Positions 51,632 through 60,670 of a stretch of DNA of 64,000 bases are shown here, piece after piece; position 1 is the stretch's first letter; the number at the start of each line of letters is the position of its first letter. Origin of the DNA: Deltaproteobacteria bacterium (GTDB lineage: Bacteria; Desulfobacterota; Binatia; Binatales; Binataceae); assembly GCA_021831785.1 (NCBI GenBank), contig JAKBMB010000009.1:88711-152710 (forward strand), written 5' to 3'. The position numbers and the translations under genes were made by a program. A model generated the notes under the pieces. The model made no database searches, was not told the DNA's origin, and was given only the letters and a program-made list of their open reading frames with translations.

Positions 51632-53095
51632 GTGTTTAAGCTTAATCAGTATAAAGTCAATTGGCGGTGGCTGGCGTTGGTGATGGTCGCTGCGGTCGCG
51701 TTGTTGGTGCTGGAGGAACGTGGCGGCCGGCGCGCGCAGGCCCTGCCGGACGACACCTACGAAGAGCTACAGACCTTCGCCAACGTGCTCGCGATCGTGC
51801 AAAAAAATTACGTCGAGCCGGTGACCACCAAGCAGCTCGTTCAAGGCGCGATTTCCGGCATGCTGGCGTCCTTAGACCCGCATAGCGCCTACCTGACCCC
51901 CGAACTCTACAAGGACTTGCAGGTTGAGACGCGCGGCAGCTTCGGCGGCTTGGGTCTGGAGATCACGATCAAAGATGGGGTGCTGACGGTGGTCTCGCCG
52001 ATCGAGGACACCCCGGCCTATCGCGCCGGACTCAAGCCCGGCGACCAGATCATCAAGATCGACAACAATTTTACCAAGGACATGACGCTGACTGAGGCGG
52101 TCAAGCAGATGCGCGGCCCCAAGGGCACGGCGGTCAAGTTGACGCTGCATCGCGAGGGCGTCCCGCAACTATTCACCGTCACCTTGACCAGGGACGTGAT
52201 CCGCATTCAGTCGGTTAAGTTCAAGACCCTGCAGAACGGGATCGGCGACTTGCGCATCACCTCCTTTCAAGAAAACACCGACGAAAACGTGCGCCGCATT
52301 TTAGCCAAATTGACCAAAGGCGACAGCGGCAAAATCAAGGGTTTGGTGCTCGATCTGCGCGATAACCCAGGCGGGCTTTTGAACCAGGCGGTGCGCGTCG
52401 CCAGCGACTTCCTCAACGGCGGGATGGTGGTGTACACCGAAGGGCGCACCGACAGCCAGCAGCAGAAATACTTCGCCCAGACGCATAGCAAGTTCGCTGC
52501 CTACCCGATGGTGGTGCTGGTCAACAGCGGCAGCGCCAGCGCCAGCGAGATCGTCGCCGGCGCCCTGCAGGACCATCGGCGGGCCGTGGTCGTGGGCACT
52601 CAGACCTTCGGCAAAGGCTCCGTCCAGACCATTTTGCCGCTGGACGATCGCTCCGCGCTTCGGCTTACCACAGCCCGCTACTTTACGCCCAACGGCCGTT
52701 CGATTCAGGCCGTCGGCATTACGCCTGACGTGATTGTGGAAGAACCGCAGCCGACAGTGGCGATGGCAAACCTACCCGGCGCAGTCGAGGGACGCCCGAT
52801 TATCCGTGAGAAAGACCTGCCGCGCCACTTCTCCAACGGCGCCGCCGACAATGGGGAGAGCCATAACCCACCGGTTCAGCCGAAACAGCCCGGCGCTAAC
52901 CCGGGCCCGGGCGCGACCCTCCAAAACCGCGGCGCGGTGCCGCAGGGCGTCCCCGGTCAGGCGCCGCAGGCGCGCAAAGACCACGACGTGCAGATGGAGC
53001 GCGCGATCGCGATTCTCGACCATTGGAACACTGAGGGTAAGCCGATATTGGCCAAGGCCGGACCTGCTCCCGGGCAAGCTCAAGCCGAGCGGTAG
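51632..53095 (+). CDS. ctpA: Carboxyl-terminal processing protease (S41 family)
   Basis: About 487 residues from GTG 51632, which has a GGGAG site 10 bases upstream; TTG 51602 would add ten residues but has none. Signal anchor WRWLALVMVAAVALLVLE, then the protease N-terminal helix region, PDZ domain (SFGGLGLEITIKDGVLTVVS, GLKPGDQIIKIDN), substrate core (LDLRDNPGGLLNQAVRVASD), catalytic Ser in VLVNSGSASASEIVAGALQD and Lys in TQTFGKGSVQTILPLDD. The C-terminal 100 residues are Pro/Gly/Gln-rich. Processes periplasmic proteins by cutting near C-termini. Confidence 0.94.
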   Translation: MFKLNQYKVNWRWLALVMVAAVALLVLEERGGRRAQALPDDTYEELQTFANVLAIVQKNYVEPVTTKQLVQGAISGMLASLDPHSAYLTPELYKDLQVETRGSFGGLGLEITIKDGVLTVVSPIEDTPAYRAGLKPGDQIIKIDNNFTKDMTLTEAVKQMRGPKGTAVKLTLHREGVPQLFTVTLTRDVIRIQSVKFKTLQNGIGDLRITSFQENTDENVRRILAKLTKGDSGKIKGLVLDLRDNPGGLLNQAVRVASDFLNGGMVVYTEGRTDSQQQKYFAQTHSKFAAYPMVVLVNSGSASASEIVAGALQDHRRAVVVGTQTFGKGSVQTILPLDDRSALRLTTARYFTPNGRSIQAVGITPDVIVEEPQPTVAMANLPGAVEGRPIIREKDLPRHFSNGAADNGESHNPPVQPKQPGANPGPGATLQNRGAVPQGVPGQAPQARKDHDVQMERAIAILDHWNTEGKPILAKAGPAPGQAQAER

Positions 53096-53451
53096 CGTAG
53101 AGGTCCTACTGCGATAAGCTGAACGGCCGGGCGCCCGCCGAGCGACTCGCCGGTTGGCCCGGTAAGGGTATGACGCCGGGACCGGTCGCCGGGCCGAGCG
53201 CGTAATTTCTTGCCTGATCGCGACGAGCTGATGACAAGCGTTGAATGGAGCGCCCGATCGCCCTTCATCTTTCGCCTCGTCTGTCTGCCTATGGCCGCAA
53301 GCGGCAGCGCGGCGGCTTTTTGCCGTACCCGGGGCAAAAGAGGTAAGCGGCGGGCGAGCGCGAATGTGGTACTGCCGGCTTGCGCCTCTATGCCCTGATG
53401 AGGCGGCGCGGCCCTAGGTTTAGCCCAACGCTTCAGGTAGCTTGCGAGGTG
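53096..53451. other. Intergenic region, nothing recognised
   Basis: About 355 bases between ctpA and xseA. Short open frames only; no hairpin with a T-run and no good promoter found. Confidence 0.4.
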
Positions 53452-55002
53452 ATGGGAGAACAGCCGGAGCTCTCGCTAGTTCCGCGTCCCGGGCGGGCGC
53501 TCACTGTAACGCAGCTCGTGCGCCGGGTGCGTGAGTCCCTGGAGAAAAACTTCGCCCTATGTTGGGTTGCCGGGGAGGTGTCGAACGCGCGCCAGGCCTC
53601 GTCGGGTCATCTGTATTTCACGCTCAAAGACGCGCAGAGCGCGCTTAGCGTGGTGATGTTCCGCAGCGCTGTCCAGCGGCTGCGATTTAAGCTGGAAGAC
53701 GGGATCGAGGTGCTGGTATGCGGGCGCGTAAGCCTCTACGAATTGCGCGGCGCGCTTCAATTTTACGCCGAAGAGCTTGAGCCGCGGGGGGCAGGCGCGC
53801 TTCAGATAGCTCTGGAGCAGCTTAAGCGGCGGCTCGCTGCGCAGGGACTGTTCAGCGCCGAACGCAAACGCGCCCTGCCGTTTTTTCCGCGCGTCATCGG
53901 TCTGGTGACCGCGCTCGGAGGGCCGCTAGGCGGCGCGGGCAGCGCGGCGCTGCACGATATGCTCAAGATTATGCTGTCGCGCAATCCGAACGTTCACGTG
54001 ATCATCAGTCCGGCCAAGGTCCAGGGCGAGGACGCCGCGGGTGAGGTCGCGGCGGCGCTGGAGGCGCTCAATCTGGACGGGCGCGCCGAGGTAATTATCG
54101 TCGGCCGCGGCGGCGGTTCGCTGGAGGACTTGTGGACCTTCAACGAAGAGGTAGTGGCGCGCGCGATCTACGGCTCGCGCATTCCGGTAATCTCCGCCGT
54201 GGGCCACGAAATCGATTACACAATCGCCGATCTGGTAGCCGACGCGCGCGCGCCCACGCCCTCTGCCGCGGCCCAGATGGTGACGCCGGTTAGGTCGGAG
54301 CTCAAGCAGCAAATCGCGCAGCGTTGTGCCGCGCTGTGCCGCGTGATGACAAAGGCTCTGGCAAGCCGCAGCGAACACGTTTCCAGGCTGGCTCGTGGCC
54401 TTCCGGATCCGCGCTCGCTGCTGCGCCAGGCGCGCCAGCGTACCGATGAGGACGTCCGGGCTCTGCTTGAGGGCGCGCGGCGTGGCTTGCTGCAATGGCG
54501 CCGTCGCGCAACCGAACTGGCGCAAAGACTTAAGCCGCCGCGCGCCTTGCTGCGCGAGGCTCGGCTTAAGGTCAGCCGTATTACGCTGGCGCTGCGGACC
54601 GGTCTCGCTCCGTTGGTTCAAGGGCAGCGGATGGGTGTCGAGCGGCTCCACGGCGGACTGTGCCAGGCGGTCGGCCGGTGCGCAGCGCAATATCGCGAAC
54701 AACCGCGTGCTATGGCGCGGCGCGTCCAGACCGCGTTCGTCAAATCTTTCGAGCTTAAGCGGCGTAGAATGATCGAGCTCGGTTCGCGCCTCGACTCGCT
54801 CTCGCCATTGCGCGTGCTGGAGCGAGGCTACGCCATCGCTATCGAGCAGCGCAGCGGCCGCGCCATCGTGGATGCCTCACGGGTTAAGGCCGGCGACGTG
54901 CTGGATATTCGCCTGCATCGAGGCCGGCTGCGTGCGCGCACGTTGGCGGCGATGCTCGACGCAACTGCCCCCCGAAAAACGCGACCCAGGGATGCGGACT
55001 GA
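53452..55002 (+). CDS. xseA: Exodeoxyribonuclease VII large subunit
   Basis: A 516-residue nuclease subunit from ATG 53452 (GAGGTG six bases upstream); a frame is open from 53380 but without family similarity. OB-fold N-terminus LTVTQLVRRVRESLEKNFAL, CWVAGEVSNARQASSGHLYF, FYAEELEPRGAGALQIALEQ; catalytic region VIIVGRGGGSLEDLWTFNEE and ISAVGHEIDYTIADLVADAR, PTPSAAAQ. The long C-terminal helical part and final OB strand (RGYAIAIEQRSGRAIVDASR) are complete. No xseB small-subunit gene is visible in the 260 bases that follow. Confidence 0.95.
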   Translation: MGEQPELSLVPRPGRALTVTQLVRRVRESLEKNFALCWVAGEVSNARQASSGHLYFTLKDAQSALSVVMFRSAVQRLRFKLEDGIEVLVCGRVSLYELRGALQFYAEELEPRGAGALQIALEQLKRRLAAQGLFSAERKRALPFFPRVIGLVTALGGPLGGAGSAALHDMLKIMLSRNPNVHVIISPAKVQGEDAAGEVAAALEALNLDGRAEVIIVGRGGGSLEDLWTFNEEVVARAIYGSRIPVISAVGHEIDYTIADLVADARAPTPSAAAQMVTPVRSELKQQIAQRCAALCRVMTKALASRSEHVSRLARGLPDPRSLLRQARQRTDEDVRALLEGARRGLLQWRRRATELAQRLKPPRALLREARLKVSRITLALRTGLAPLVQGQRMGVERLHGGLCQAVGRCAAQYREQPRAMARRVQTAFVKSFELKRRRMIELGSRLDSLSPLRVLERGYAIAIEQRSGRAIVDASRVKAGDVLDIRLHRGRLRARTLAAMLDATAPRKTRPRDAD

Positions 55003-55264
55003 CTGCATAAGCAGGTTTCGTGCCACAGTGATTCAGGCCCGGCGTCGCGCCCTCCAGCCCAGGCGTCAAGCCTTTGCGTCAGACTTCCCATCTGTTCTAT
55101 GCTTAACGAGGGTCTGCGCTGCTTGCGATTGACCCGCCTTAAGCCTCGCTTTGAATGGAAATGCACTTTCTTGCCGGCTCACTCGCTGCGCTGCCTCATT
55201 GCGCCGAGCGCATCGTTGGTGCGGGGTGAAGGCGTGTCCGCTGCGCACCTAACGGCGAAGTGAC

Positions 55265-55690
55265 ATGATGAGAACCTGGCTGCCGCCGGTGTTATGGGCC
55301 ACGTGCATTTGGCTGTTTTCCACGTCATTTTTCACTGCAAGCCAGACCGCGAGCGTCATCGAGCCGATACTGAGATGGCTGTTGCCCTGGTGCGCGCCGC
55401 CAACGATTCACTTTTTGCACCACATGATCCGCAAGAGCGCCCATCTGAGCGAGTACGCGGTACTGTTCTGGCTGCTCGCGCGAGGGCCGCTACGGCATTC
55501 TCCGGCGACTGCGCTGGTGCTCTGCGCGCTGTACGCGGTGCTGGACGAAACGCATCAGGTATTTGTGCCCGGCCGCACACCCTCGCCGTATGACGTGGGG
55601 ATTGACTTCAGCGGCGCTTTGGCGGGCCATCTGCTGCGCCTAGCTAAGGGGGCCTGGGACGGCGTTACTCCGCTTCCAAGCGGGCCGTGA
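55265..55690 (+). CDS. VanZ family membrane protein
   Basis: A 141-residue integral membrane protein. TWLPPVLWATCIWLFSTSFF, the IRKSAHLSEYAVLFWLLARG segment with conserved Lys, His and Glu, and YAVLDETHQVFVPGRTPSPY, DVGIDFSGALAG are the VanZ-like signature. Family members influence teicoplanin resistance or envelope stress, but most are uncharacterised. Its 3' end overlaps the convergent GST-like gene by 26 bases. Confidence 0.88.
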   Translation: MMRTWLPPVLWATCIWLFSTSFFTASQTASVIEPILRWLLPWCAPPTIHFLHHMIRKSAHLSEYAVLFWLLARGPLRHSPATALVLCALYAVLDETHQVFVPGRTPSPYDVGIDFSGALAGHLLRLAKGAWDGVTPLPSGP

Positions 55691-56432
55691 TTCGGTCGAT
55701 GCGCATAAAATGCTCCCGCAAAGCGGTGAAGTCCTCGGGCAGCTTGAGCTTGCCGGCGCAGGCAAAACACCGGAGTTGTCCGTAAAGCGCGAAGTCGGCG
55801 AGCCCGATTCGACCCAGAAGAAAGGCGCGGCGGCGAAGCTCATCTTCCAGCGGCGCGAGTAGCTGGCGCATCAGCGAGCGGTTAGCCTCGGCCTGCTGTC
55901 GGGCGCGCGCGCAAAAACCCGCGGCCATCCGCTGCTCGACCCATCTGACGTATCGCGACAACGGCCGAGGTCCGCGCGCGCGATAGTAATCGAGCAACTC
56001 GGGCATCGCGGCGCGCAGAACTGTCGCTCCAAGTTCGCCCTCGAAATAGCGCGCCAGGACCTGATGCAAACCGGCGTAGGAGGCGGGCAGCAGCGTCGGC
56101 TCGGGGTGTTCGGTTTCGAGCCGGGCGATAATTTCCCACGCGCCTACGGTCGTTTCACCGTTGGGGAAAGTAAGCGCCGGCAGGTGCTGGGTGATTTGGT
56201 CCGGCTTGCGGGCCGGATTTGCCGGATTATCTCGAGAGAGGCGCTTGCCGGTCTCACGCTTGGCGGCCGGCTCCTCGGCTCTCGCCTTGAGGTTATCGGA
56301 GGAATGCGCGATTTCCTCCGGTTGGTCTTCCTCGGCGTCGACGACCTCGTAGTCGAGCCCCTTGAAGTCCAAAATCTTGCCTATCATGGCGCAGGCCGAG
56401 TCCGTGCTCAGCGAAATCAGCTTAAGTGTCAT
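55665..56432 (-). CDS. Glutathione S-transferase-like protein
   Basis: A 255-residue protein of GST fold. The N-terminal thioredoxin-like domain begins TLKLISLSTDSACAMIGKIL, DFKGLDYEVVD and continues at HLPALTFPNGETTVGAWEII; between them is a 45-residue charged insertion (EEDQPEEIAHSSDNLKARAE and following) that ordinary GSTs lack. The helical C-terminal domain (HQVLARYFEGELGATVLRAA, GRIGLADFALYGQLRCFACA) is complete. Catalytic role and substrate unknown. Confidence 0.75.
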   Translation of the reverse strand: MTLKLISLSTDSACAMIGKILDFKGLDYEVVDAEEDQPEEIAHSSDNLKARAEEPAAKRETGKRLSRDNPANPARKPDQITQHLPALTFPNGETTVGAWEIIARLETEHPEPTLLPASYAGLHQVLARYFEGELGATVLRAAMPELLDYYRARGPRPLSRYVRWVEQRMAAGFCARARQQAEANRSLMRQLLAPLEDELRRRAFLLGRIGLADFALYGQLRCFACAGKLKLPEDFTALREHFMRIDRITARLEAE

Positions 56433-56454
56433 GAGAAAGTACCATCACACGGGT

Positions 56455-57390
56455 TCAATGGGCGAGCATCTGCGCCATCGTAGTCGCGTTCATCACGCCG
56501 AAGTTGCGGTAGCAGTTGTTGAAGATAACAAAGGCCCGTTTAATCCCGGTACGCCTCTTGAGTTGGACGGCCCAGCGCTGGAGTTCCGTCTCCGAGTATA
56601 GATACATGTATCGCTCGGCCGTTGTCAGCCCTTTCTCAAACCAGTTAGCGCGGTTGCGCCCGTGAAAGCGCATGTAGGCGCAGTCGCCGGTCACGGCAAG
56701 GAAAGAGGGCACGGTCGAGGGCAAGTCGGGCTCGTCGACGGACACGTAGTAAAGCCTGTGATGGCGCAGAAAGCTCATCGTCTCGGCGCGATTCGAGTCG
56801 GGAGTGACCCAACTCGGATGGCGAAATTCGACCGCGATATCCGAGCCCGGCAAGCGGTCCCTAAGCGCGGCGACGTAATCGAGATTTGCGCTGCGGCGCG
56901 TGAAATAGGGCGGAAATTGAAACAGCAGCGCGCCGAGCTTGCCGGAGAGCACCAGCGGTTCGAGCGCGCTGCGGAACATCTGGAAGGCCAACTCCCGGAC
57001 CGCGGGCGAAACCGCGGTCAGGCGCGGGCGCGCGCGTTCCTGACCGGTGAGCATCGCGACGATCGTCTTCGGCAGGCGATTGGTTTCGACCGGATGCTGG
57101 GTCAACAGGCCGAAAGCCTTAATGTTGAAGACAAAGTTAGGTGGAGTGCGCTCGGCCCATAATTGCGCCACGCGCTGGTTGACCAGCGTGTAATAAGTGG
57201 AGTCCACTTCCACTGTGTTGAAGTGTGCGGCATAGAAGCGTAAGCGGTCTTCGGCGGTTTTGGTGCCTGGGGGATAAAAGCTATCGGACTTGACGAGGCT
57301 CGGGTCGGTCCAGGACGCGGTTCCGACGAAGAATTGCGGCGCGAGTACCTGGGCGCCGGACGCCGTTGCATTATCACCATCCCGGGTCAC
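56455..57390 (-). CDS. DUF72 family TIM-barrel protein
   Basis: About 311 residues from GTG 57390, which has GGAG eight bases upstream; a TTG nine codons earlier is also open. QFFVGTASWTDPSLVKSDSF, YPPGTKTAEDRLRFYAAHFN, TVEVDSTYYTLVNQRVAQLW, FNIKAFGLLTQHPVE, LGALLFQFPPYF, IAVEFRHPSWV and YMRFHGRNRANWFE match the DUF72/YecE family. The barrel holds conserved Asp/Glu/His typical of an endonuclease-IV-like fold, but no reaction is established. Confidence 0.92.
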   Translation of the reverse strand: MTRDGDNATASGAQVLAPQFFVGTASWTDPSLVKSDSFYPPGTKTAEDRLRFYAAHFNTVEVDSTYYTLVNQRVAQLWAERTPPNFVFNIKAFGLLTQHPVETNRLPKTIVAMLTGQERARPRLTAVSPAVRELAFQMFRSALEPLVLSGKLGALLFQFPPYFTRRSANLDYVAALRDRLPGSDIAVEFRHPSWVTPDSNRAETMSFLRHHRLYYVSVDEPDLPSTVPSFLAVTGDCAYMRFHGRNRANWFEKGLTTAERYMYLYSETELQRWAVQLKRRTGIKRAFVIFNNCYRNFGVMNATTMAQMLAH

Positions 57391-57543
57391 ACCCGCGCTC
57401 CGCTGAGAGCCAAGCAACGCTATTTTATACGAAAGGGCGGCGCATTGACGCCTGTCGCGAGCCTACAAAGTAGGGTTTCGCGCTCCTTCGGGGTTCCGGC
57501 AAACCCAGTGCGGCAACGTTCTTCTTGATTCCCAAGGAGAATA

Positions 57544-57569
57544 TGATGGAGCAGCAGGGATTTGAACCC
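57544..57569 (-). repeat. Attachment-type repeat, copy of tRNA-Ala 3' end
   Basis: Twenty-six bases match the 3' end of the tRNA-Ala gene at 60582-60607 with two mismatches (TGGAGCAGCAGGGATTTGAA against TGGAGCAGAAGGGATTTGAA in the core). No tRNA body follows. The pair bounds 3.0 kb carrying a restriction-modification system. Confidence 0.7.
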
Positions 57570-57636
57570 CCAAGAAAGCCCAGAAAACCTTAGGTTTTTC
57601 GGCCCGAAATGTGCCTCAAAGTGGCCGTTTCGGTAC

Positions 57637-57660
57637 AGTTTGCCCCACATGGGGCAAACT
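57637..57660. repeat. Perfect hairpin
   Basis: AGTTTGCCCC-ACAT-GGGGCAAACT, 10-bp stem and 4-base loop, within the 360-base gap upstream of the antitoxin gene. No T-run follows, so an operator or recombination feature is as likely as a terminator. Confidence 0.5.
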
Positions 57661-57715
57661 CGATAAGGCTCTGCCACCTCCGCTTTGAGCCGTGGTCACG
57701 GTGCCATCCGCGAGC

Positions 57716-57731
57716 GTATGATACGTATAAT
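57716..57731 (+). promoter_or_regulatory. Possible promoter/operator of antitoxin gene
   Basis: TATAAT at 57726-57731 overlaps two small palindromes (GTAT-G-ATAC at 57716-57724 and ATACGTAT at 57721-57728). No good -35. The layout resembles the operator at 7121-7149. Confidence 0.4.
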
Positions 57732-57781
57732 ATTTCTCTGGGCCCTGCGCTCGGTCAGATGGACCAAACGAGGTAAGTTCC

Positions 57782-58060
57782 GTGGCTGAGAAGGATTTTC
57801 ACGTAAGCCTGCCCCAAGAGGTGGTCGGCGGCTTTGGCTGGAGCGAATCGGAAGTGCCCAGCCGCGTACGCGAGGCGCTCGTAATGGATCTGTTACGCCT
57901 CGACAGGCTGTCGGAGGCGCAAGCTGCGGCCATTCTGGGACTGGCGCGCTGGGAGCTTCTCGAACTGATGGGACGTTACGATGTACCGGCCGTTCGCATG
58001 AGCACGGAGGAACTCGATCGCGAGCTCGCCACCGAGGTCAAGCGTAACGGCGCCACATGA
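57782..58060 (+). CDS. UPF0175 family antitoxin
   Basis: A 92-residue protein, GTG 57782. EVPSRVREALVMDLLRLDRL, SEAQAAAILGLARWELLELM, GRYDVPAVRMSTEELDREL is the UPF0175 pattern: a helix-turn-helix that recognises its own promoter. Such proteins pair with a PIN-like DUF3368 toxin. Here the following frame (58057) starts MIVSDAS, as those toxins do, but loses the pattern after seven residues, so the antitoxin is orphaned. Confidence 0.82.
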   Translation: MAEKDFHVSLPQEVVGGFGWSESEVPSRVREALVMDLLRLDRLSEAQAAAILGLARWELLELMGRYDVPAVRMSTEELDRELATEVKRNGAT

Positions 58061-58266
58061 TCGTCTCCGACGCTAGTTGGCCCGTCTGCGTAGTGGCCAG
58101 CAGACCCCGGGGGCGGCGACTTTCATCTGCGCCGCCGCACGGTGTCATCAAATCGCGATTCGGGGTCCGCCCAGCGAAGACTAGTGCGGCGGTTCGGTTC
58201 AACTCTCTTCATCCGCCTTGTTCCCGGCAGTCTCCAGGACCGGGATCAGTCCACCACCAACCGTGA
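58057..58266 (+). pseudogene. Truncated start of PIN-like (DUF3368) toxin
   Basis: ATG 58057 overlaps the antitoxin stop by four bases, as in intact pairs. MIVSDAS matches the toxin family's start with its metal-binding Asp; the rest of the 69-codon frame (WPVCVVASRPRGRRLSS and on) has no PIN features. Only the first codons of the toxin survive. Confidence 0.5.
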
Positions 58267-58292
58267 GCAGCGTGCTGTCCGGTAGCTTGGCG

Positions 58293-59129
58293 TCAATCTG
58301 GGTCCAGTATGGCCTTCAGCTCGACCTTCCCCTCCGCCTGTAGACCAAGGCACATAGCGATTCCGGCGCTGTCGGTGCCGATGCGCTCCTTAAGCTCCAG
58401 GATGTATCCCGCAGCTTTCTTGGAAACCTCGTAGGCGTGAAGTTGCATCGGGTCGCCGTCCCGAACACCGATAACGTGTGCGAAGGCAAACTTACGCCTA
58501 ACGTATGCGAGAAGAGAATCCTGCAATACGAGGACAAGGCGCTTGGATAGATGCTAGAACGTCCCGATCTTGTGGTTCAGTTGCACTAAGATAGTTTTCG
58601 CGGTCATCTTCCAGTTCATGCCGAACGGCCTGCCGGATTCTGCCTCTTCTCGCTTCACGCGGACCCCATGCCGCCTGAGAAATCGCTGCCGTTCAGGCCA
58701 GACTGTGCCGGTGGTATCTAGCGTTTGTAACTCGATACCGACGAAGTCGCGCGCTTTACCGTTGCGGACCGAAACCAGGCAATAATCGATGCTTCCGCCA
58801 GGGACCGCAAGCTGAGCAACAATGCGCAGTTCATTTCCGGGCTCGTGCAGTTTGAGCAAATGAACGCAGTCAGTGAAGACCTGGCTCCGCTCCAGAAACC
58901 GAAACGGGCAGATCATTACTGGCTGCGCCTGGCGGCCATAGGTCATTGTGCACGTGCCGATGGTGATTTCGGGCTGACTCTTGCGGTTCTTGAGACATTT
59001 GCGACTGAGGAAGGGGCACCGCTGCGCGAGCGCAATGGCCTTCCAGTCCGCTGGCTGAAAGGCGGGCAGTCCGTAGAGTTCCGCAACCTTTGTCCCCGCC
59101 GCGCTCGTCGTCACAGGAGTAGCCTGCAT
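58293..59129 (-). pseudogene. NotI-like type II restriction endonuclease with in-frame TAG
   Basis: A single minus-strand frame of 278 codons is interrupted only by TAG at 58554-58556. Before it: Cys-rich metal segment (RCPFLSRKCLKNR, GTCTM, MICPFRF), then the nuclease core GSIDYCLVSVRNGKARDFVG and IELQTLDTTGTVWPERQRFL, which carries the Asp and Glu-x-Gln expected of the NotI group. After it the same frame continues HLSKRLVLVLQDSLLAYVRR, KFAFAHVIGVRDGDPMQLHA, AAGYILELKERIGTDSAGIA, MCLGLQAEGKVELKAI. The truncated product would keep the catalytic motifs but lose the last 86 residues. The recognition site cannot be read from the sequence. It overlaps the methyltransferase gene by 19 bases. Confidence 0.8.
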
Positions 59130-60178
59130 CTATCCTGGGCGAAGTGGACGTACTCCGATGCGATGTCGACGCCGATTGACTTCCTGCCTAACTGGAAGGC
59201 AACCAAGTTCGTTGTTCCGGTGCCCGCGAAAGGATCCAGCACAACGCCGCCCACGGGGCAGGTTGCAAGTATTGGGATGCGGCACAGATCCTCGGGGTAA
59301 GATGCGAAGTGCAGTTCGCGCCTCTGCGTATCTTCGGGAATGATATCCCACACATCGCTAGGCTTGGCGCCTTCCGGATGGTACTTCAAAAAGTAAAAGC
59401 CGCGCTCGGCCAGTTCGCGGGCACGGCCTGACACCTGTTCAGAGTCTGAGTGCGTCGCGCGCTGCTGTCCTCGAATGATCATTCGAAAATCAGCGAGGTT
59501 TCCGAGACGCAGCTCGCCGAGCAGAGCATCGAGTGCCGCGAACGCTTCTCGCTTTTCAGCCTGGCTGAGAGCCGTCGACAGCTCGATTTGTCGGCGGTAC
59601 CTGACGCCGGAGACCCCAGTCGCAGAAACCACAGCACCGTTAATTATTTTCGCCTGGCCGGGTTTGTGCCGAATCGCGTCGGCATCGTAAAAGTAGCGCT
59701 CGGACTTCACAAAATGGAACACGTGCTCATGGACGTTACGGAGCTTGTCCTTGGTATTGTCCGGACCACCTTTAACCTTGTTCCAGATGACATTGTTCCG
59801 CAGAATCCATCCCTGACGGTCGGTCATAGCCAGCGTTACCCGCCAAGGGATACCCAGCAAGCTCTTGTGTTGGTAGACGTCGCCAATGTTCAGCCAGAGG
59901 GAACCAGTCGGCTTAAGGACCCCCCTTACCTCCGCGACGATCGCTAAAAGGTCTTCGAGATACTCTACATAGGTCTCCTCAAGACCGATGCCTCCGCCGG
60001 AGTACGCACGCTGGCCCCAATACGGAGGCGAGGTCATGCAGCAGTCAATGAATTCACGCGGAAAGGACGCGAGGACCTGCAGCGAGTCGCCGATTAGGAA
60101 CAGCGGTTGGCTGTCCCCAGAGCGTAGATAGTCGCTGATCATTCTTTCGACATGAACCGCACCCTGTTCGGGGTTCAT
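59111..60178 (-). CDS. DNA methyltransferase of NotI-like system
   Basis: A 355-residue beta-class N4-cytosine or N6-adenine methyltransferase. Motif IV comes first (DCCMTSPPYWGQRAY near residue 48), the AdoMet site last (VVLDPFAGTGTTNLVAFQLG near residue 320, then SIGVDIASEYVHFAQ). TSPPY favours N4-cytosine. GSLWLNIGDVYQ and LRNNVIWNKVKGGPDNTKDK lie between. About 30 residues between the two halves (around ELSTALSQAEKREAF to RGQQRATHSD) may form the target-recognition domain. The gene is complete while its partner endonuclease carries a nonsense codon, so it would act as an orphan methyltransferase. Confidence 0.9.
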   Translation of the reverse strand: MNPEQGAVHVERMISDYLRSGDSQPLFLIGDSLQVLASFPREFIDCCMTSPPYWGQRAYSGGGIGLEETYVEYLEDLLAIVAEVRGVLKPTGSLWLNIGDVYQHKSLLGIPWRVTLAMTDRQGWILRNNVIWNKVKGGPDNTKDKLRNVHEHVFHFVKSERYFYDADAIRHKPGQAKIINGAVVSATGVSGVRYRRQIELSTALSQAEKREAFAALDALLGELRLGNLADFRMIIRGQQRATHSDSEQVSGRARELAERGFYFLKYHPEGAKPSDVWDIIPEDTQRRELHFASYPEDLCRIPILATCPVGGVVLDPFAGTGTTNLVAFQLGRKSIGVDIASEYVHFAQDRCRLLL

Positions 60179-60581
60179 TTCTTACCCGCCTCTCCATTCC
60201 GTCGGCTTGGTTTCCCCTAGCTCTGAAGCGAAAATAAGTTTATCGATGAAGACTCGGAAGTCCGCGCCCTATGCCGGTGCCATAGCCGAAAGACAGAGGA
60301 CCGGCTTGCGGGTTTTTGGTGCGTCGGAGGTTGCCCGGTCCGCGGGTCTCGGTGGCGCGGGCGGCCCTGCCCGCGCTGGGCACGGGCGGGCACGGCGGCC
60401 CGCCCCACTAAAATTTTTTTTCGCTTCAGGGCTAATAATCTACGACTCCCGACTTCGTCGCAAGTTTTCCCGTCGAAATCACGACCCATCATCTTAATCA
60501 AGGCCGGGTGGGAGCGCGGTGAGGGGCCGTTTGCCAGGGGACAACCGCTGGAAGACCCCATCGCGATCTGCACGAGGCTGA
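60179..60581. other. Intergenic region at islet edge
   Basis: About 400 bases between the methyltransferase start and tRNA-Ala. Bases 60360-60425 hold a GC-rich inverted block (GGGCGGGCACGGCGGCCCGC followed by an A/T run) that resembles the interior of the nested element at 38511. No gene is supported. Confidence 0.4.
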
Positions 60582-60657
60582 TGGTGGAGCAGAAGGGATT
60601 TGAACCCTCGACCCCTACGTTGCGAACGTAGTGCTCTCCCAGCTGAGCTACTGCCCC
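60582..60657 (-). tRNA. tRNA-Ala (anticodon CGC)
   Basis: Minus-strand cloverleaf: acceptor GGGGCAG with CTGCTCC, D arm TAGCTCAGCTGGGAGAGC, anticodon stem CTACG/CGTAG with loop TTCGCAA, T arm with GGTTCAAATCC, and an encoded CCA at 60584-60582. Its 3' 26 bases recur at 57544-57569, so it served as an integration site. Confidence 0.95.
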
Positions 60658-60670
60658 AACCGTTGGGCTG

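Noticed and set aside
60217..60573. A 118-codon minus-strand frame before the methyltransferase.
   Set aside because: It crosses a GC-rich inverted repeat, its translation is low-complexity Arg/Ser/Pro, and no motif is present.
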